Positions 17,890 through 27,383 of a stretch of DNA of 64,000 bases are shown here, piece after piece. This stretch comes from Pseudomonas sp. A34-9. Lineage in GTDB: Bacteria; Pseudomonadota; Gammaproteobacteria; Pseudomonadales; Pseudomonadaceae. A program made the translations under genes and the position numbers. Location of the stretch: assembly GCF_029543085.1 (NCBI RefSeq), contig NZ_CP119967.1, positions 4,552,501-4,616,500 on the forward strand, written 5' to 3'. Position 1 is the stretch's first letter; every line of letters begins with the position of its first letter. Under the pieces are notes generated by a model, which was not told the origin of the DNA, searched no databases, and saw nothing but the letters and a program-made list of their open reading frames with translations.

Positions 17890-19110
17890 TCAGTCCAGTT
17901 GTGCCAATGCCACCCGCAACCGCCCCGCACTCTCGCGCTGACAATTGAGCTGCACTCGCGCAAGCCCCAGCCAATCCGCCATCCGCCGCAAATTCAGCGC
18001 CAGCGCCAGCATCCCTTCCTCATCCAGCCCCGGCTCTTCCTCGTGCAGCGCATGCACCGCCAACTGCCCCGCCGCCCGCTCAGCCCGTAAATCCACCCGC
18101 GCGGCAATCCGTTCGTTGTGCAAGAACGGCAACACGTAGTAGCCGTAAACCCGCTTGTCCTGCGGCGTATAAATCTCCAGGCGATACCTGAAGTCGAATA
18201 ACCGTTCGGTCCGGCTACGCTCCCAAATCAATGAATCAAACGGCGACAACAGCGCACTGGCCACGACCTTGCGCGGGACTTTCGGCTCCGGCAGGCAATA
18301 GGCGATCTGCCGCCAACCGGCGACTTCGCACATCTGCAGTTGCCCGGCCTCGACCAGTTCCGCCAGACGCGGACGCGCATCCGAAGGATTCAGACGAAAG
18401 TAATCCCGCAGGTCTTTTTCAGTACCGACGCCCAAGGCCTGCGTCGCGTGCAACAACAGACCACGCTGCGCCTCGGCCTCATCAGGCAATGCCTGTTGCA
18501 GAATTGAAGACGGAATCACCCGCTCCGGCAAATCATACAAACGCTCAAAACCACGACGCCCCGCCACCGTCACTTCACCGGCCGCAAACAACCACTCCAG
18601 CGCATGCTTTTCCGCGCTCCAGTCCCACCACGGTCCGGCCTTGTCTTCGCGAGTCGACAGGCTGCCGGCACCCAACGCGCCCTGCTCTTCAACCGAACTC
18701 AACACCCGGCGAACGACGTCCTGCTGCTCGCGTCCGAATTTCGCCAGTTGCTGATAGATATCCTCGCCGCGCCTGGCTCGCTGCATGCGCCACGCCATCA
18801 ACGGATACATCGACAGCGGCAGCAACGACGCTTCATGTCCCCAGTATTCAAAGAGCGTACGACGTCGCCCCGAACTCCAGGCAGCCTGGTCGAGCAAGTC
18901 GGAAGAATAGGTTCCCAGACGGGAAAATAGCGGCAGGTAGTGCGAGCGCACCACGGCATTGACGGAGTCGATTTGCAGCAGGCCCAGCCGTTCGATCAGC
19001 CGGTTGACGTGGGCAGCGTTGACAGCCGGCGGCTGGCGCCCGTTGAAGCCTTGGGCCGCCAGCGCCAGTCGTCGCGCCTGTTTAAGGGAAAAGGCCAGAG
19101 TCGCGGGCAT
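17890..19110 (-). CDS. YcaQ/AlkX-like crosslink-repair DNA glycosylase (winged-helix family)
   Basis: This 406-residue member of the HTH_42/YcaQ family, formerly DUF1006, has LLQIDSVNAV near the N-terminus. This carries the QxD motif of YcaQ enzymes, which unhook interstrand crosslinks and N-alkylated bases. The start at 19110 is chosen because AAGGAG lies 6 nt before it; the preceding in-frame ATG directly abuts the same AAGGAG and is too close. It is a monocistronic unit flanked by a REP pair at its 3' end. Confidence 0.88.
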   Translation of the reverse strand: MPATLAFSLKQARRLALAAQGFNGRQPPAVNAAHVNRLIERLGLLQIDSVNAVVRSHYLPLFSRLGTYSSDLLDQAAWSSGRRRTLFEYWGHEASLLPLSMYPLMAWRMQRARRGEDIYQQLAKFGREQQDVVRRVLSSVEEQGALGAGSLSTREDKAGPWWDWSAEKHALEWLFAAGEVTVAGRRGFERLYDLPERVIPSSILQQALPDEAEAQRGLLLHATQALGVGTEKDLRDYFRLNPSDARPRLAELVEAGQLQMCEVAGWRQIAYCLPEPKVPRKVVASALLSPFDSLIWERSRTERLFDFRYRLEIYTPQDKRVYGYYVLPFLHNERIAARVDLRAERAAGQLAVHALHEEEPGLDEEGMLALALNLRRMADWLGLARVQLNCQRESAGRLRVALAQLD

Positions 19111-19174
19111 GAGCATCTCCTTGTCTGCTCGCAACCTACCTCAGTCCAGAAGGTTTTGTGTAGCAATGGCCTCA

Positions 19175-19396
19175 TCATTTATGCATCGGATCATCCCAGA
19201 ATGGGCGAACCGACTCGTGTTCGACGTCGGCACGACTGACGCCGATGTCTTTCAACGCTTCGTCGCTCAGACTGGCGAGCAGCTCGCGTTCACGGTGCAG
19301 TTCATACCAGCGGCTAAACTTGTGCAGCAGGTCGGAAACGATATGGCCGTGGCCGGAAAATTTTGCGTCGTCTACATACTCTCTTTGACCTTTCAT
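19175..19396 (-). CDS. DUF1127 small basic-domain protein
   Basis: The protein has 73 residues with the DUF1127 core: RWYELHRERELLASLSDEAL followed by KDIGVSRADVEHE. Small DUF1127 proteins act in RNA turnover and phosphate or stress responses in some alphaproteobacteria; the role in Pseudomonas is unclear. A strong AGGAGGC precedes the ATG at 19396. It is divergent from the LysR gene at 19.5 kb with about 95 bp between. Confidence 0.9.
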   Translation of the reverse strand: MKGQREYVDDAKFSGHGHIVSDLLHKFSRWYELHRERELLASLSDEALKDIGVSRADVEHESVRPFWDDPMHK

Positions 19397-19492
19397 CGTG
19401 TTGCCTCCTTTGTGGATGGCTCAAGTCTCGCGCCAGCGCTAAGATCAATCCAACGAATGTTTCTGATGGCATGCATCACGGAGATTCATCAA

Positions 19493-20347
19493 TTGTCGGC
19501 CTACCCCAGTATTGATACCGATGTCCTGCGCACCTTCGTCGCCATCGCTGATCAGGGCGGTTTCACCCGCGCCGGCGAAATGGTCAACCGCACACAGTCG
19601 GCGGTGAGCATGCAGATGAAGCGTCTGGAAGAAGACGTGTTGCAGCGTCAGTTGTTCGAGCGCGATGGGCGCCAGGTGCGACTGACCGCCGAAGGCCAGG
19701 TGCTGCTCGGTTACGCGCGGCGCATCCTCAAGCTGCACAGTGAAGTGTTCAACACATTGCGTGAGCCACACATGGTCGGCACGGTGCGCATCGGCACGCC
19801 GGATGATTACGTGATGCGCTTTCTGCCGGGGATCCTCTCGCGGTTTGCGCAGTTCTATCCGTTGATCCAGATCGAAGTGCACTGCGAATCGACCAAGCAG
19901 CTGCTGCAACGCACCGATCTGGACCTGTCGATCGTTACCCGCGAGCCGGGCAACGAGATCGGCCAGTTGCTGCGCAAGGAGCGTTTCGTCTGGGCCGAGG
20001 CGCAGAATTTCAGCGCCCACGAACAGACGCCGCTGCCCTTGGCGATGTTCAACAGTGATTGTTTCTGCCGCTTGTGGGCATGTAATGCGCTGGATGCGAT
20101 GGGCCGCGAATACCGCATCGCCTACAACAGCACCAGCCTGTCGGCGTTGATGGCCGTGGTCAGCGCCGGTCTGGCGATCACCGCGCAGCTGGAAAGCCTG
20201 ATCACCCCGGACATGCGCATTCTTGGCACCGCCGAAGATCTGCCGCTGCTGCCCGAGGCCAGCATCATGCTGATCCGCAACCTGAACAATCCGTCGCCGA
20301 TCACCGAGTGCCTGGCCGAGCACATCGTCGAAGGCTTCAAACTTTAA
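19493..20347 (+). CDS. LysR-family transcriptional regulator
   Basis: The N-terminal LysR helix-turn-helix (TDVLRTFVAIADQGGFTRAG, then MVNRTQSAVSMQMKRLEED) is followed by a substrate-binding domain. I favour the TTG at 19493, with CGGAG about 9 nt upstream; ATGs at 19457 and 19466 lack a clear ribosome site. It is about 284 residues. The target is unknown; neighbours are the divergent DUF1127 gene and a convergent TauE-like permease, whose last 11 bp overlap this gene. Confidence 0.88.
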   Translation: MSAYPSIDTDVLRTFVAIADQGGFTRAGEMVNRTQSAVSMQMKRLEEDVLQRQLFERDGRQVRLTAEGQVLLGYARRILKLHSEVFNTLREPHMVGTVRIGTPDDYVMRFLPGILSRFAQFYPLIQIEVHCESTKQLLQRTDLDLSIVTREPGNEIGQLLRKERFVWAEAQNFSAHEQTPLPLAMFNSDCFCRLWACNALDAMGREYRIAYNSTSLSALMAVVSAGLAITAQLESLITPDMRILGTAEDLPLLPEASIMLIRNLNNPSPITECLAEHIVEGFKL

Positions 20348-21086
20348 ACGCGAGCATCACCGCACACAGCACCAGGAAACCGCAGAACAGCCCACGCAGG
20401 AGTTTTTCCGGCATGGCGTGGGCGACTTTCACGCCCCAACTGATGCTCGCCAGACCGCCGATGGCCAGGGGCAAACCGATCATCCAGTCCACTTCGTGGT
20501 GGACCGCATAGGTCACCAGAGTGACGCCCGTACTGGGCAAGGCCAGCGCCAGCGACAAGCCTTGAGCAACAACCTGTGTGGTGCCGAACAAGCTGGTCAG
20601 CACGGGCGTTGCCACCACCGCGCCGCCAACACCGAACAAACCGCCCATGGCCCCGGACGCCGCGCCGAGCACGCCAAGCCATGGCCAGGAATAACGCATT
20701 TCGGAAGTCGCAGCGGGTTGTTTGCCGAACATCTTCAGCAGGTTGAACGCAGAGAGCACCACCAGGAACACGACAAAGCCGATGCGCATGGTTTGCGCAT
20801 CGATGCCCACCGCCCAGATCGAACCGAGCCAGGCAAAGCAGAAGCCCATCACCGCCAAGGGCAGCGCATGCCGCAGTTCGATACGATTGCGCTGGTGATA
20901 ACGCCACAGTGCGAGCATGACATTCGGCACGACCATAACCAGCGCCGTGCCTTGGGCGATCTGCTGATCCAGCCCAAACCACACGCCGAGCAACGGAATG
21001 GCAATCAAGCCGCCACCGATACCGAATATTCCGCCGAGCGTGCCAAGGGCGGCGCCGAACAGCAGGTACAACAAAACATCCATCAC
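20337..21086 (-). CDS. TauE/SafE family membrane permease (putative sulfite or organosulfur exporter)
   Basis: This 249-residue protein has about eight hydrophobic segments and the two family signatures GTLGGIFGIGGGLIAIPLL (about 15-33) and SGAMGGLFGVGGAVVATPVL, an internal duplication. The family transports anions such as sulfite or sulfoacetate; the substrate here is not predictable. It is divergent from a LysR gene at 21198 across 111 bp with repeated GCACA half-sites, suggesting control by that regulator. The first two codons are both Met. Confidence 0.88.
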   Translation of the reverse strand: MMDVLLYLLFGAALGTLGGIFGIGGGLIAIPLLGVWFGLDQQIAQGTALVMVVPNVMLALWRYHQRNRIELRHALPLAVMGFCFAWLGSIWAVGIDAQTMRIGFVVFLVVLSAFNLLKMFGKQPAATSEMRYSWPWLGVLGAASGAMGGLFGVGGAVVATPVLTSLFGTTQVVAQGLSLALALPSTGVTLVTYAVHHEVDWMIGLPLAIGGLASISWGVKVAHAMPEKLLRGLFCGFLVLCAVMLAFKV

Positions 21087-21145
21087 AACCGAATTCCTCT
21101 TGCGTCAGGCGGCTCATCCTACGCAGTCGTGGCTGGCGGGGAAAC

Positions 21146-21182
21146 GCACAGCAACGCACAATGGCTGTGCCGATTTCGCACA
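21146..21182. promoter_or_regulatory. periodic GCACA/TGTGC half-sites between TauE-like and LysR genes
   Basis: GCACA occurs at 21146, 21156 and 21178, with the inverted form TGTGC at 21166. Three sites are spaced one helical turn apart, and two overlapping dyads result. Position between divergent genes suggests a LysR-type operator. Confidence 0.55.
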
Positions 21183-21197
21183 GGCGTTAAGCTGATC

Positions 21198-22154
21198 ATG
21201 AACCCCAATCAATTGACCGACCAACTCGGGCTGTTTCTCGACGTCCTGGAAAGCGGCAGTTTTTCCGCCGCTTCACGTCGCCACCCGCTGACACCTTCTG
21301 CCGTCGCGCGACGGATCGACAGCCTGGAAAGCGCCGTTGGCAGCCAGTTGTTTATTCGTAGTACCCATGCCGTAAGAGCAACACCCGCCGGCCTGGCGTT
21401 TGCCGAACGCGCCCGGCGCATTGTCGCCGAGTTGCAATTGGCGCGGGCCGAAGCCGTGTCCCTGAGCAGCGCGCCGGAAGGTTTGATTCGCATCGACGCC
21501 CCGGCCGCGTTCGGGCGACGGCATCTGGCGCCGGTGATCGCTGACTTTCTCGTCCTCTACCCGGGGCTCGATGTGCAACTGCACCTGATCGACAGCTTCG
21601 TCGACATGGGCGGCTCGAACCTGGGCAAAGTCGATCTGGTGCTGCGCGCCGGGCAAATGGCCGATACGCGCCTGGTGGCCACGCCACTGGCGAGCATGGT
21701 GCGTATCGCCTGCGCCAGTCCTGACTACCTCAAACGCCGGGGTATTCCCGGCAGTCCGGCGCAACTGAGCGAGCATGACGGTCTGGATTGGGAAGGCTTA
21801 GCCCCGCCCTTCGCCTGGCGGTTCGAGCAGGACGGTCAGATGCAATTGCACCGTCCGGCGCGGATTCGCATGAGCGCCAATAACGCTGAGGCACTGGTGT
21901 GTGGTGCCTTGGCGGGGTTAGGTGTTGCGCATTTGCCGACCTGGCTGGCAAGCGAATATCTGCTACGCGGGGAACTGGTCCCGCTGTTCTGCGACAACGG
22001 TCTGCCGAAACCGGAATCCACCGGTATCTACGCCTTGCGCATGGAACAGCAAACCCATTCGCGCAGCCGTCTACTCCTCGAATATCTCAAGACCCGTTTC
22101 AGTCCGGTGCCTCCGTGGGATCTGGCCCTACAGCGGGATCTGGGCAGGCATTAG
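21198..22154 (+). CDS. LysR-family transcriptional regulator
   Basis: This 318-residue LysR protein has the N-terminal helix-turn-helix (FLDVLESGSFSAASRRHPLT, then PSAVARRIDSLE) and an effector domain of the CrgA/DmlR-like group (GLIRIDAPAAFGRRHLAPVI). The ATG at 21198 begins the standard LysR N-terminus, though the frame is open far upstream by chance. It is divergent from the TauE-like permease and probably controls it through the half-sites at 21146-21182. The effector is unknown. Confidence 0.9.
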   Translation: MNPNQLTDQLGLFLDVLESGSFSAASRRHPLTPSAVARRIDSLESAVGSQLFIRSTHAVRATPAGLAFAERARRIVAELQLARAEAVSLSSAPEGLIRIDAPAAFGRRHLAPVIADFLVLYPGLDVQLHLIDSFVDMGGSNLGKVDLVLRAGQMADTRLVATPLASMVRIACASPDYLKRRGIPGSPAQLSEHDGLDWEGLAPPFAWRFEQDGQMQLHRPARIRMSANNAEALVCGALAGLGVAHLPTWLASEYLLRGELVPLFCDNGLPKPESTGIYALRMEQQTHSRSRLLLEYLKTRFSPVPPWDLALQRDLGRH

Positions 22155-22171
22155 CCTTGGAGAATTATCTG

Positions 22172-22192
22172 GCGCATTAAAGATTCGAGCGC
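22172..22192. promoter_or_regulatory. imperfect OhrR-like operator upstream of ohrR
   Basis: GCGCATTAAAGATTCGAGCGC has GCGC ends and a central AA/TT dyad with a 3-bp spacer, the same geometry as the perfect site upstream of ohr, but with three mismatched pairs. Autoregulation is inferred. Confidence 0.4.
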
Positions 22193-22226
22193 TAGATTCA
22201 TGTCCATCACCGATCAAGGCTTTGAC

Positions 22227-22682
22227 ATGACTTCCGAACGCGACACCTGTGACGACCTGCTACTGGATAACCAGGCCTGCTTCGCCCTGCATTCCACTTC
22301 GTTGATGATGACCAAGGTCTACAAGCCGCTGCTACAAGCGCTTGGCCTCACCTATCCGCAGTACCTGGCGATGATGGTGTTGTGGGAGAAGGACGGTTTG
22401 ACCGTCGGAGAAATCAGCACTCGGCTGCTGACCGATCCGGGTTCGCTGACACCACTGCTCAAGCGCCTGGAAGGCGAAGGTTTGCTCAGCCGCACACGCA
22501 GTCGGGAAGATGAGCGGGTGGTGATTGTTGAACTGACCGAGCAAGGCCGAGCGCTGAAAGAAAAAGCCCGGACGGTCCCGCCCTGCATCCTCGGCGCCAG
22601 CGGCTTTTCTCTGGAGCGCCTGCAGAAGCTGCAATCTGAACTGCAAGCGCTGCGTAGCCATCTGCAAGACAGCCTCTCCTGA
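22227..22682 (+). CDS. ohrR: OhrR, MarR-family organic hydroperoxide sensor
   Basis: Counted from the ATG at 22227, the peroxide-sensing Cys18 lies in LDNQACFALHS and a second cysteine, Cys120, is in VPPCILGASG, as in two-cysteine OhrR proteins that switch by disulfide formation. The winged helix carries DPGSLTPLLKRLE and RSREDERVV. The ATG at 22200 is in frame but lacks a ribosome site; AAGG precedes 22227. It lies immediately upstream of ohr on the same strand, with a REP pair between, and candidate operators precede both genes. Confidence 0.92.
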   Translation: MTSERDTCDDLLLDNQACFALHSTSLMMTKVYKPLLQALGLTYPQYLAMMVLWEKDGLTVGEISTRLLTDPGSLTPLLKRLEGEGLLSRTRSREDERVVIVELTEQGRALKEKARTVPPCILGASGFSLERLQKLQSELQALRSHLQDSLS

Positions 22683-22697
22683 GTCCACCCTCCCCCC

Positions 22698-22777
22698 TGT
22701 AGGAGCTGCGGCACGCCGCGATCTTTTGACCTTGGCTCTTCAAGATCAAAAGATCGCAGCGTGCCGCAGCTCCTACA
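22698..22777. repeat. REP pair, divergent GTAGGAGCTGCGGCACGCCG variant
   Basis: This is a head-type pair in which the core hairpin reads GCTGCGGCACGCCGC in place of GCTGCCGAAGGCTGC. The same changes occur in both arms, so pairing is kept. It separates ohrR from ohr. Confidence 0.88.
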
Positions 22778-22855
22778 AGTGTTTTAGCCACTCTCTATGG
22801 CGCTTCCTGCACTCATCACGAACCAACACGAATCTTTTTTCAAAATTTTATCTTG

Positions 22856-22874
22856 CGCGCTAAACATTAGCGCG
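22856..22874. promoter_or_regulatory. OhrR operator 1 upstream of ohr
   Basis: CGCGCTAAACATTAGCGCG is a perfect 8-bp inverted repeat around a 3-bp spacer. It lies 73-91 bp before the ohr start, next to a related second site. Confidence 0.7.
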
Positions 22875-22899
22875 ATACATTCACCTCGCACTTACTTAG

Positions 22900-22918
22900 C
22901 GCGCAAACAATTAGCGCA
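22900..22918. promoter_or_regulatory. OhrR operator 2 upstream of ohr
   Basis: CGCGCAAACAATTAGCGCA is the same 19-bp design as operator 1 with a less perfect left arm, centred 44 bp further downstream (about four helical turns). Two phased sites suggest cooperative repression. Confidence 0.65.
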
Positions 22919-22946
22919 GACAGACACATTCAATGAGGCTCACACC

Positions 22947-23366
22947 ATGCAAACTCTCTACACCGCAATCGCAACCTCCACTGGCGGCCGTGATGGTCGT
23001 GCGATCTCCAGCGACAACATTCTCGACGTCAAACTCGCCACCCCGAAAGAACTCGGCGGTGCCGGTGGCGCAGCGACCAACCCTGAGCAACTGTTCGCTG
23101 CCGGCTATTCGGCCTGCTTTATCGGTGCGCTGAAATTCGTTGCCAGCCAGACCAAACGCAAAATCCCTGACGACGCCTCGATCACCGCCCATGTCGGTAT
23201 TGGCCAGATCCCTGGCGGCTTCGGTCTGGACATCGACCTGCACATCAGCCTGCCAGGTCTGGAACAAGCCGACGCACAGTCACTGGTTGATGCCGCTCAC
23301 CAGGTCTGCCCGTACTCGAACGCCACCCGTGGCAATGTTGATGTACGCCTGCACGTCACCGTCTAA
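22947..23366 (+). CDS. ohr: organic hydroperoxide resistance peroxiredoxin Ohr
   Basis: The 139-residue protein is of the OsmC/Ohr family. The two active cysteines are in AAGYSACFIGAL and HQVCPYSNATRGN, the Ohr motifs, and the catalytic Arg/Glu segment precedes them. Ohr reduces organic and fatty-acid hydroperoxides with lipoylated proteins as electron donor. The ATG at 22947 gives the standard N-terminus MQTLYTAIATSTGGRDG. Expression is probably repressed by OhrR through the two operators at 22856-22918. Confidence 0.96.
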   Translation: MQTLYTAIATSTGGRDGRAISSDNILDVKLATPKELGGAGGAATNPEQLFAAGYSACFIGALKFVASQTKRKIPDDASITAHVGIGQIPGGFGLDIDLHISLPGLEQADAQSLVDAAHQVCPYSNATRGNVDVRLHVTV

Positions 23367-23372
23367 CAAAGC

Positions 23373-23439
23373 AAAAGATCGCAGCCTGCGGCAGCTCCTG
23401 CACCGATCATGTAGGAGCTGCCGCAGGCTGCGATCTTTT
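23373..23439. repeat. REP pair, GTAGGAGCTGCCGCAGGCTG variant, tail type
   Basis: The two copies carry GCA in the hairpin loop where most copies have GAA, and lie just after ohr. Confidence 0.88.
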
Positions 23440-23456
23440 GATCTTGCCTTCAGGCA

Positions 23457-23492
23457 CAAAAAAGCCCGACTCAATGGTCGGGCTTTTTCTTT
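23457..23492. terminator. bidirectional terminator between ohr and efp
   Basis: The stem AAAGCCCGAC / GTCGGGCTTT is followed by T's and preceded by A's, and serves the convergent ohr and efp genes. Confidence 0.88.
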
Positions 23493-23508
23493 CCGCAAAA
23501 AGCAGTGC

Positions 23509-24078
23509 TTATTTGGCACGGCCTTTGTAGGAACCGCCTTCGCGGGTGTCGATCTCGATCTTGTCACCGATTTCGATGAAGTCAGCAACTTGCAGCTCAG
23601 TACCGTTGGCCAGCTTGGCTGGCTTCATGACTTTGCCGGAAGTGTCGCCACGAGCCGAACCTTCGGTGTAGTCAACTACGCGCACGATAGTGGTCGGCAG
23701 CTCTACGGAAACCAGACGCTCTTCGAAGAAGATCGCTTCGCAAACATCGGTCATGCCTTCTTCAACGAAAGGCAGAACGGCTTCGATGTCTTCAGCGTTC
23801 AGCTCGTACATGGTGTAGTCAGTGGTGTCCATGAACGTGTAGGTGTCGCCGCTGATGAAGGACAGCGTCGCTTCTTTGCGGTCGAGGATTACGTCGTCCA
23901 GTTTGTCGTCAGCGCTGTAAACGATCTCGGTCTTGTAACCGGTCAGCAGGTTTTTCAGCTTGGTCTTCATGATCGCGCTGTTACGGCCCGATTTGGTGAA
24001 TTCAGCTTTCTGAACCAGCCAAGGATCGTTCTCGAGACGGATCACGGTACCGGGTTTCAGTTCTTTACCAGTTTTCAT
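23509..24078 (-). CDS. efp: translation elongation factor P
   Basis: The 189-residue protein has three OB-like domains. EF-P relieves ribosome stalling at polyproline stretches. The modified residue position is Arg32 in [10 protein letters not shown], not Lys, which is the form rhamnosylated by EarP in Pseudomonas; earP lies 48 bp upstream on the same strand. The start at 24078 gives [12 protein letters not shown]. It may be read with earP or from a promoter in the short spacer; a TATGAT box near the earP stop is suggestive only. Confidence 0.97.
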   Translation of the reverse strand: MKTGKELKPGTVIRLENDPWLVQKAEFTKSGRNSAIMKTKLKNLLTGYKTEIVYSADDKLDDVILDRKEATLSFISGDTYTFMDTTDYTMYELNAEDIEAVLPFVEEGMTDVCEAIFFEERLVSVELPTTIVRVVDYTEGSARGDTSGKVMKPAKLANGTELQVADFIEIGDKIEIDTREGGSYKGRAK

Positions 24079-24126
24079 TGCGAATATCCGAATTTGGATG
24101 GGATTTACAAAAATCTAGGCCGCGTA

Positions 24127-25269
24127 TCATATCCAATTTAGGTAAAACTGTACCAGCGCTGCGGCAAGATCGGCCTGCAAGCCTTGTTCCAGACACCATT
24201 TTTCAGCATTTTCCTGCAGTTCCGGCCAGTGTTTGCGGCTTGCCAGCCAATGTTCACCGATCGGTTGACTGGCACTCCACGCCCGCCACAGACCGTTCAT
24301 CGCCTCAGCGGCGGCCGGCGACAAGCCTTTTGCGTAGAGCGCGAGGAAGGCATCGAGCTTGTCCAGATGGATGTCTTCGTCCTGCTGATAGATGTGCCAG
24401 AGCATCGGCCGCCCCGCCCACTGCGCCCGCACGAACGAATCCTCGCCACGCACCGCGTTGAAATCGCAGCACCAGAGCAAGTGATCATATTGATCCTGTC
24501 GGACGAACGGCAGCACCTGTACGGTCAACGCCTCACGCCTGTGAATCGCACCGACGCTCAGGGTTTCGACGGCCAGCCACTGGGCGACATCCCCTAGCAC
24601 GCGCCCTTCCGGCACCAGCAGATGAGTTGGCTGACTGTCAGTCGACAACACATCGAGCCAACTGGCGAGCCCCGCGTTTTCGTAAGCAAACAGCGAGATC
24701 AGTTGCGCACCCTCTGCGCGATTAACCCCCAGACCTTGCAGGAATGTTCGCTGCGCTTGAGCGTCTTGCTGAAACTGCCTACGCCGCTCCAGCAAACCAC
24801 CTTCACGCAACAAACCGCCCGTTCCGGCCTGGAATCCCGGAAAGAAGAAGAATTTCTGCACCGTTTTGTATTTGACCGACGGCAATCCATGGCAACCGAT
24901 CACCCAGTCTTCGGCGCTGAGATAGTCGAGGTTCATCCACAGTGGCGGCTGCTCGCGCGCAGCCATCGCGTCCATGTAGTCAGTGGGCAACTGGCAGGCA
25001 AATGCGGCGATCACGACATCGGCGGCGTCAGTGTGCGACCACTCGGCCGGCCAGTGTCGCACTTCGACGCCATGCTGCCATTGCTGTGCCTGGTGGATAT
25101 CGATCTCGGGGCGGATACGTTCAAACGCACGCAAATCATCGACCCACAAACGCACCGGCAAACTGTGCTCGGCCACCAATTGCCGGGCCAAACGCCAGGT
25201 CACGCCGATGTCGCCAAAGTTGTCGACGACGGTGCAGAAAATATCCCAGCGGGGTTTCAATTCCGGCAT
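24127..25269 (-). CDS. earP: EF-P arginine rhamnosyltransferase EarP (DUF2331)
   Basis: This 380-residue GT-B inverting glycosyltransferase transfers rhamnose from dTDP-rhamnose to EF-P Arg32. Catalytic residues match with an offset of +3: Asp16 and Asp20 in VVDNFGDIG (Asp13/Asp17 of characterised EarP) and Glu276 in RGEDSFVRAQW (Glu273). It lies directly upstream of efp. The ATG at 25269 follows a GGAGCC-like ribosome site. Confidence 0.95.
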   Translation of the reverse strand: MPELKPRWDIFCTVVDNFGDIGVTWRLARQLVAEHSLPVRLWVDDLRAFERIRPEIDIHQAQQWQHGVEVRHWPAEWSHTDAADVVIAAFACQLPTDYMDAMAAREQPPLWMNLDYLSAEDWVIGCHGLPSVKYKTVQKFFFFPGFQAGTGGLLREGGLLERRRQFQQDAQAQRTFLQGLGVNRAEGAQLISLFAYENAGLASWLDVLSTDSQPTHLLVPEGRVLGDVAQWLAVETLSVGAIHRREALTVQVLPFVRQDQYDHLLWCCDFNAVRGEDSFVRAQWAGRPMLWHIYQQDEDIHLDKLDAFLALYAKGLSPAAAEAMNGLWRAWSASQPIGEHWLASRKHWPELQENAEKWCLEQGLQADLAAALVQFYLNWI

Positions 25270-25393
25270 TCAAGGCTCCCGTTGGCAAAAACAGCGATTG
25301 TCCGCATAAATGACCTCACGCAGAAGAGCCGACGGCGATTAATCTTCGTGCGACAATCGCCACTTGCCCGTCATCATCCGCCAGGAGGCTGCC

Positions 25394-25801
25394 ATGCCCT
25401 ATCGCTCCAATCCGCGTCGCCCTCTGCCTGTTCAGCTAAGTGCGCTGCATTTGGCCGGCAGCATTGCCCTGGGCATGTGGCTGGGCTTTCTCGCCATTGC
25501 GCTGACCTGCTGGCTGCTGTCGCATTTTGTGTTCAAAGAACAACTGGTACCGGTGGCTCAAGCGGTGCAGCAACTGGCTAATCCGCCCACCGTGCAGGTG
25601 CAGCCGGATATTCCGCCGCAAAGCCCGCTGTTCGACCAGTACGAAGAAAACCTGCGCAAGAACGAACAGCAGGCTCGACTCGATCAAGTGCGCAGCAGCT
25701 CGCGGAATCAGTCGAACCCGAAATGCCAGTTCTGGCTGCAACAGGATCAGACGGCTCCGAGCGAAAAGAGCCGCGCCAACGTTTTGCAATTCTGCGACTG
25801 A
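25394..25801 (+). CDS. small single-pass membrane protein of unknown function
   Basis: I do not recognise the family. The 135-residue protein has a basic N-terminus (MPYRSNPRRPLPVQ), one long hydrophobic segment (about 30-58) and a polar, Gln-rich C-terminal part that would be periplasmic, with a Cys-containing KCQFWLQQD motif near the end. The start at 25394 follows AGGAGG by 6 nt. The next gene starts 3 bp after its stop, so the two are probably translated from one message. Confidence 0.75.
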   Translation: MPYRSNPRRPLPVQLSALHLAGSIALGMWLGFLAIALTCWLLSHFVFKEQLVPVAQAVQQLANPPTVQVQPDIPPQSPLFDQYEENLRKNEQQARLDQVRSSSRNQSNPKCQFWLQQDQTAPSEKSRANVLQFCD

Positions 25802-25803
25802 TC

Positions 25804-26286
25804 ATGAACAAACATATCGTCCACCAACTGATTCTCGACAAACTGCGCATCGACCTCGACACCGCCGAACGCGCCGCACAAACCGCTTACGAAACCGCGA
25901 CCCACGAAGAAAACATCGCCGAAAACAAGTACGACACGCTGGGTCTTGAGGCGTCGTATCTGGCGGCCGGACAGGCGAAACGTGTCGAGGAAATTCGTCA
26001 GTCACTGGCGCTGTGTCAGAACCTGAGCCTGCGTGCCTACGATGAAAATCGTGGAATCGAAGTCGGCGCCCTGCTCGGTCTGGAAGACGAAAAGGGTCGC
26101 GAGCAATGGCTGTTTCTGGCACCGGATGCGGCAGGCCTGAAAGTCGACGTAGTCGGTCAGCCGATTACCGTCATCACCCCGCGCTCGCCGCTGGGCAAAG
26201 GTCTGCTGGGCAAATGCGAAGGCGATGAGGTGGAGATACTGGTGGCGGGCACCCGGCAACAGTTTGCCGTCACCGAGGTGCTCTGA
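25804..26286 (+). CDS. GreA/GreB C-terminal-domain family protein
   Basis: The 160-residue protein has an N-terminal helical hairpin (IVHQLILDKLRIDLDTAERA) and a C-terminal FKBP-like Gre domain (VDVVGQPITVITPRSPLGKG). The distal region LGKCEGDEVEI resembles the Gre RNA-polymerase-binding domain. The acidic tip residues of true GreA/GreB are not evident, so transcript cleavage stimulation is uncertain. It is likely co-transcribed with the preceding membrane protein and converges on cysB. The real GreB is at 38.6 kb. Confidence 0.78.
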   Translation: MNKHIVHQLILDKLRIDLDTAERAAQTAYETATHEENIAENKYDTLGLEASYLAAGQAKRVEEIRQSLALCQNLSLRAYDENRGIEVGALLGLEDEKGREQWLFLAPDAAGLKVDVVGQPITVITPRSPLGKGLLGKCEGDEVEILVAGTRQQFAVTEVL

Positions 26287-26295
26287 TTCAACGGA

Positions 26296-27279
<984 letters not shown>

Positions 27280-27383
27280 TCAAAGCAGGTAGACGCCACG
27301 GGCATCAGCGACGGTATATAACTATATTAATGGTTTGAATAATAAATCTAGAACTTTTTTATCAAAGCGCCATTATTCCTGCC

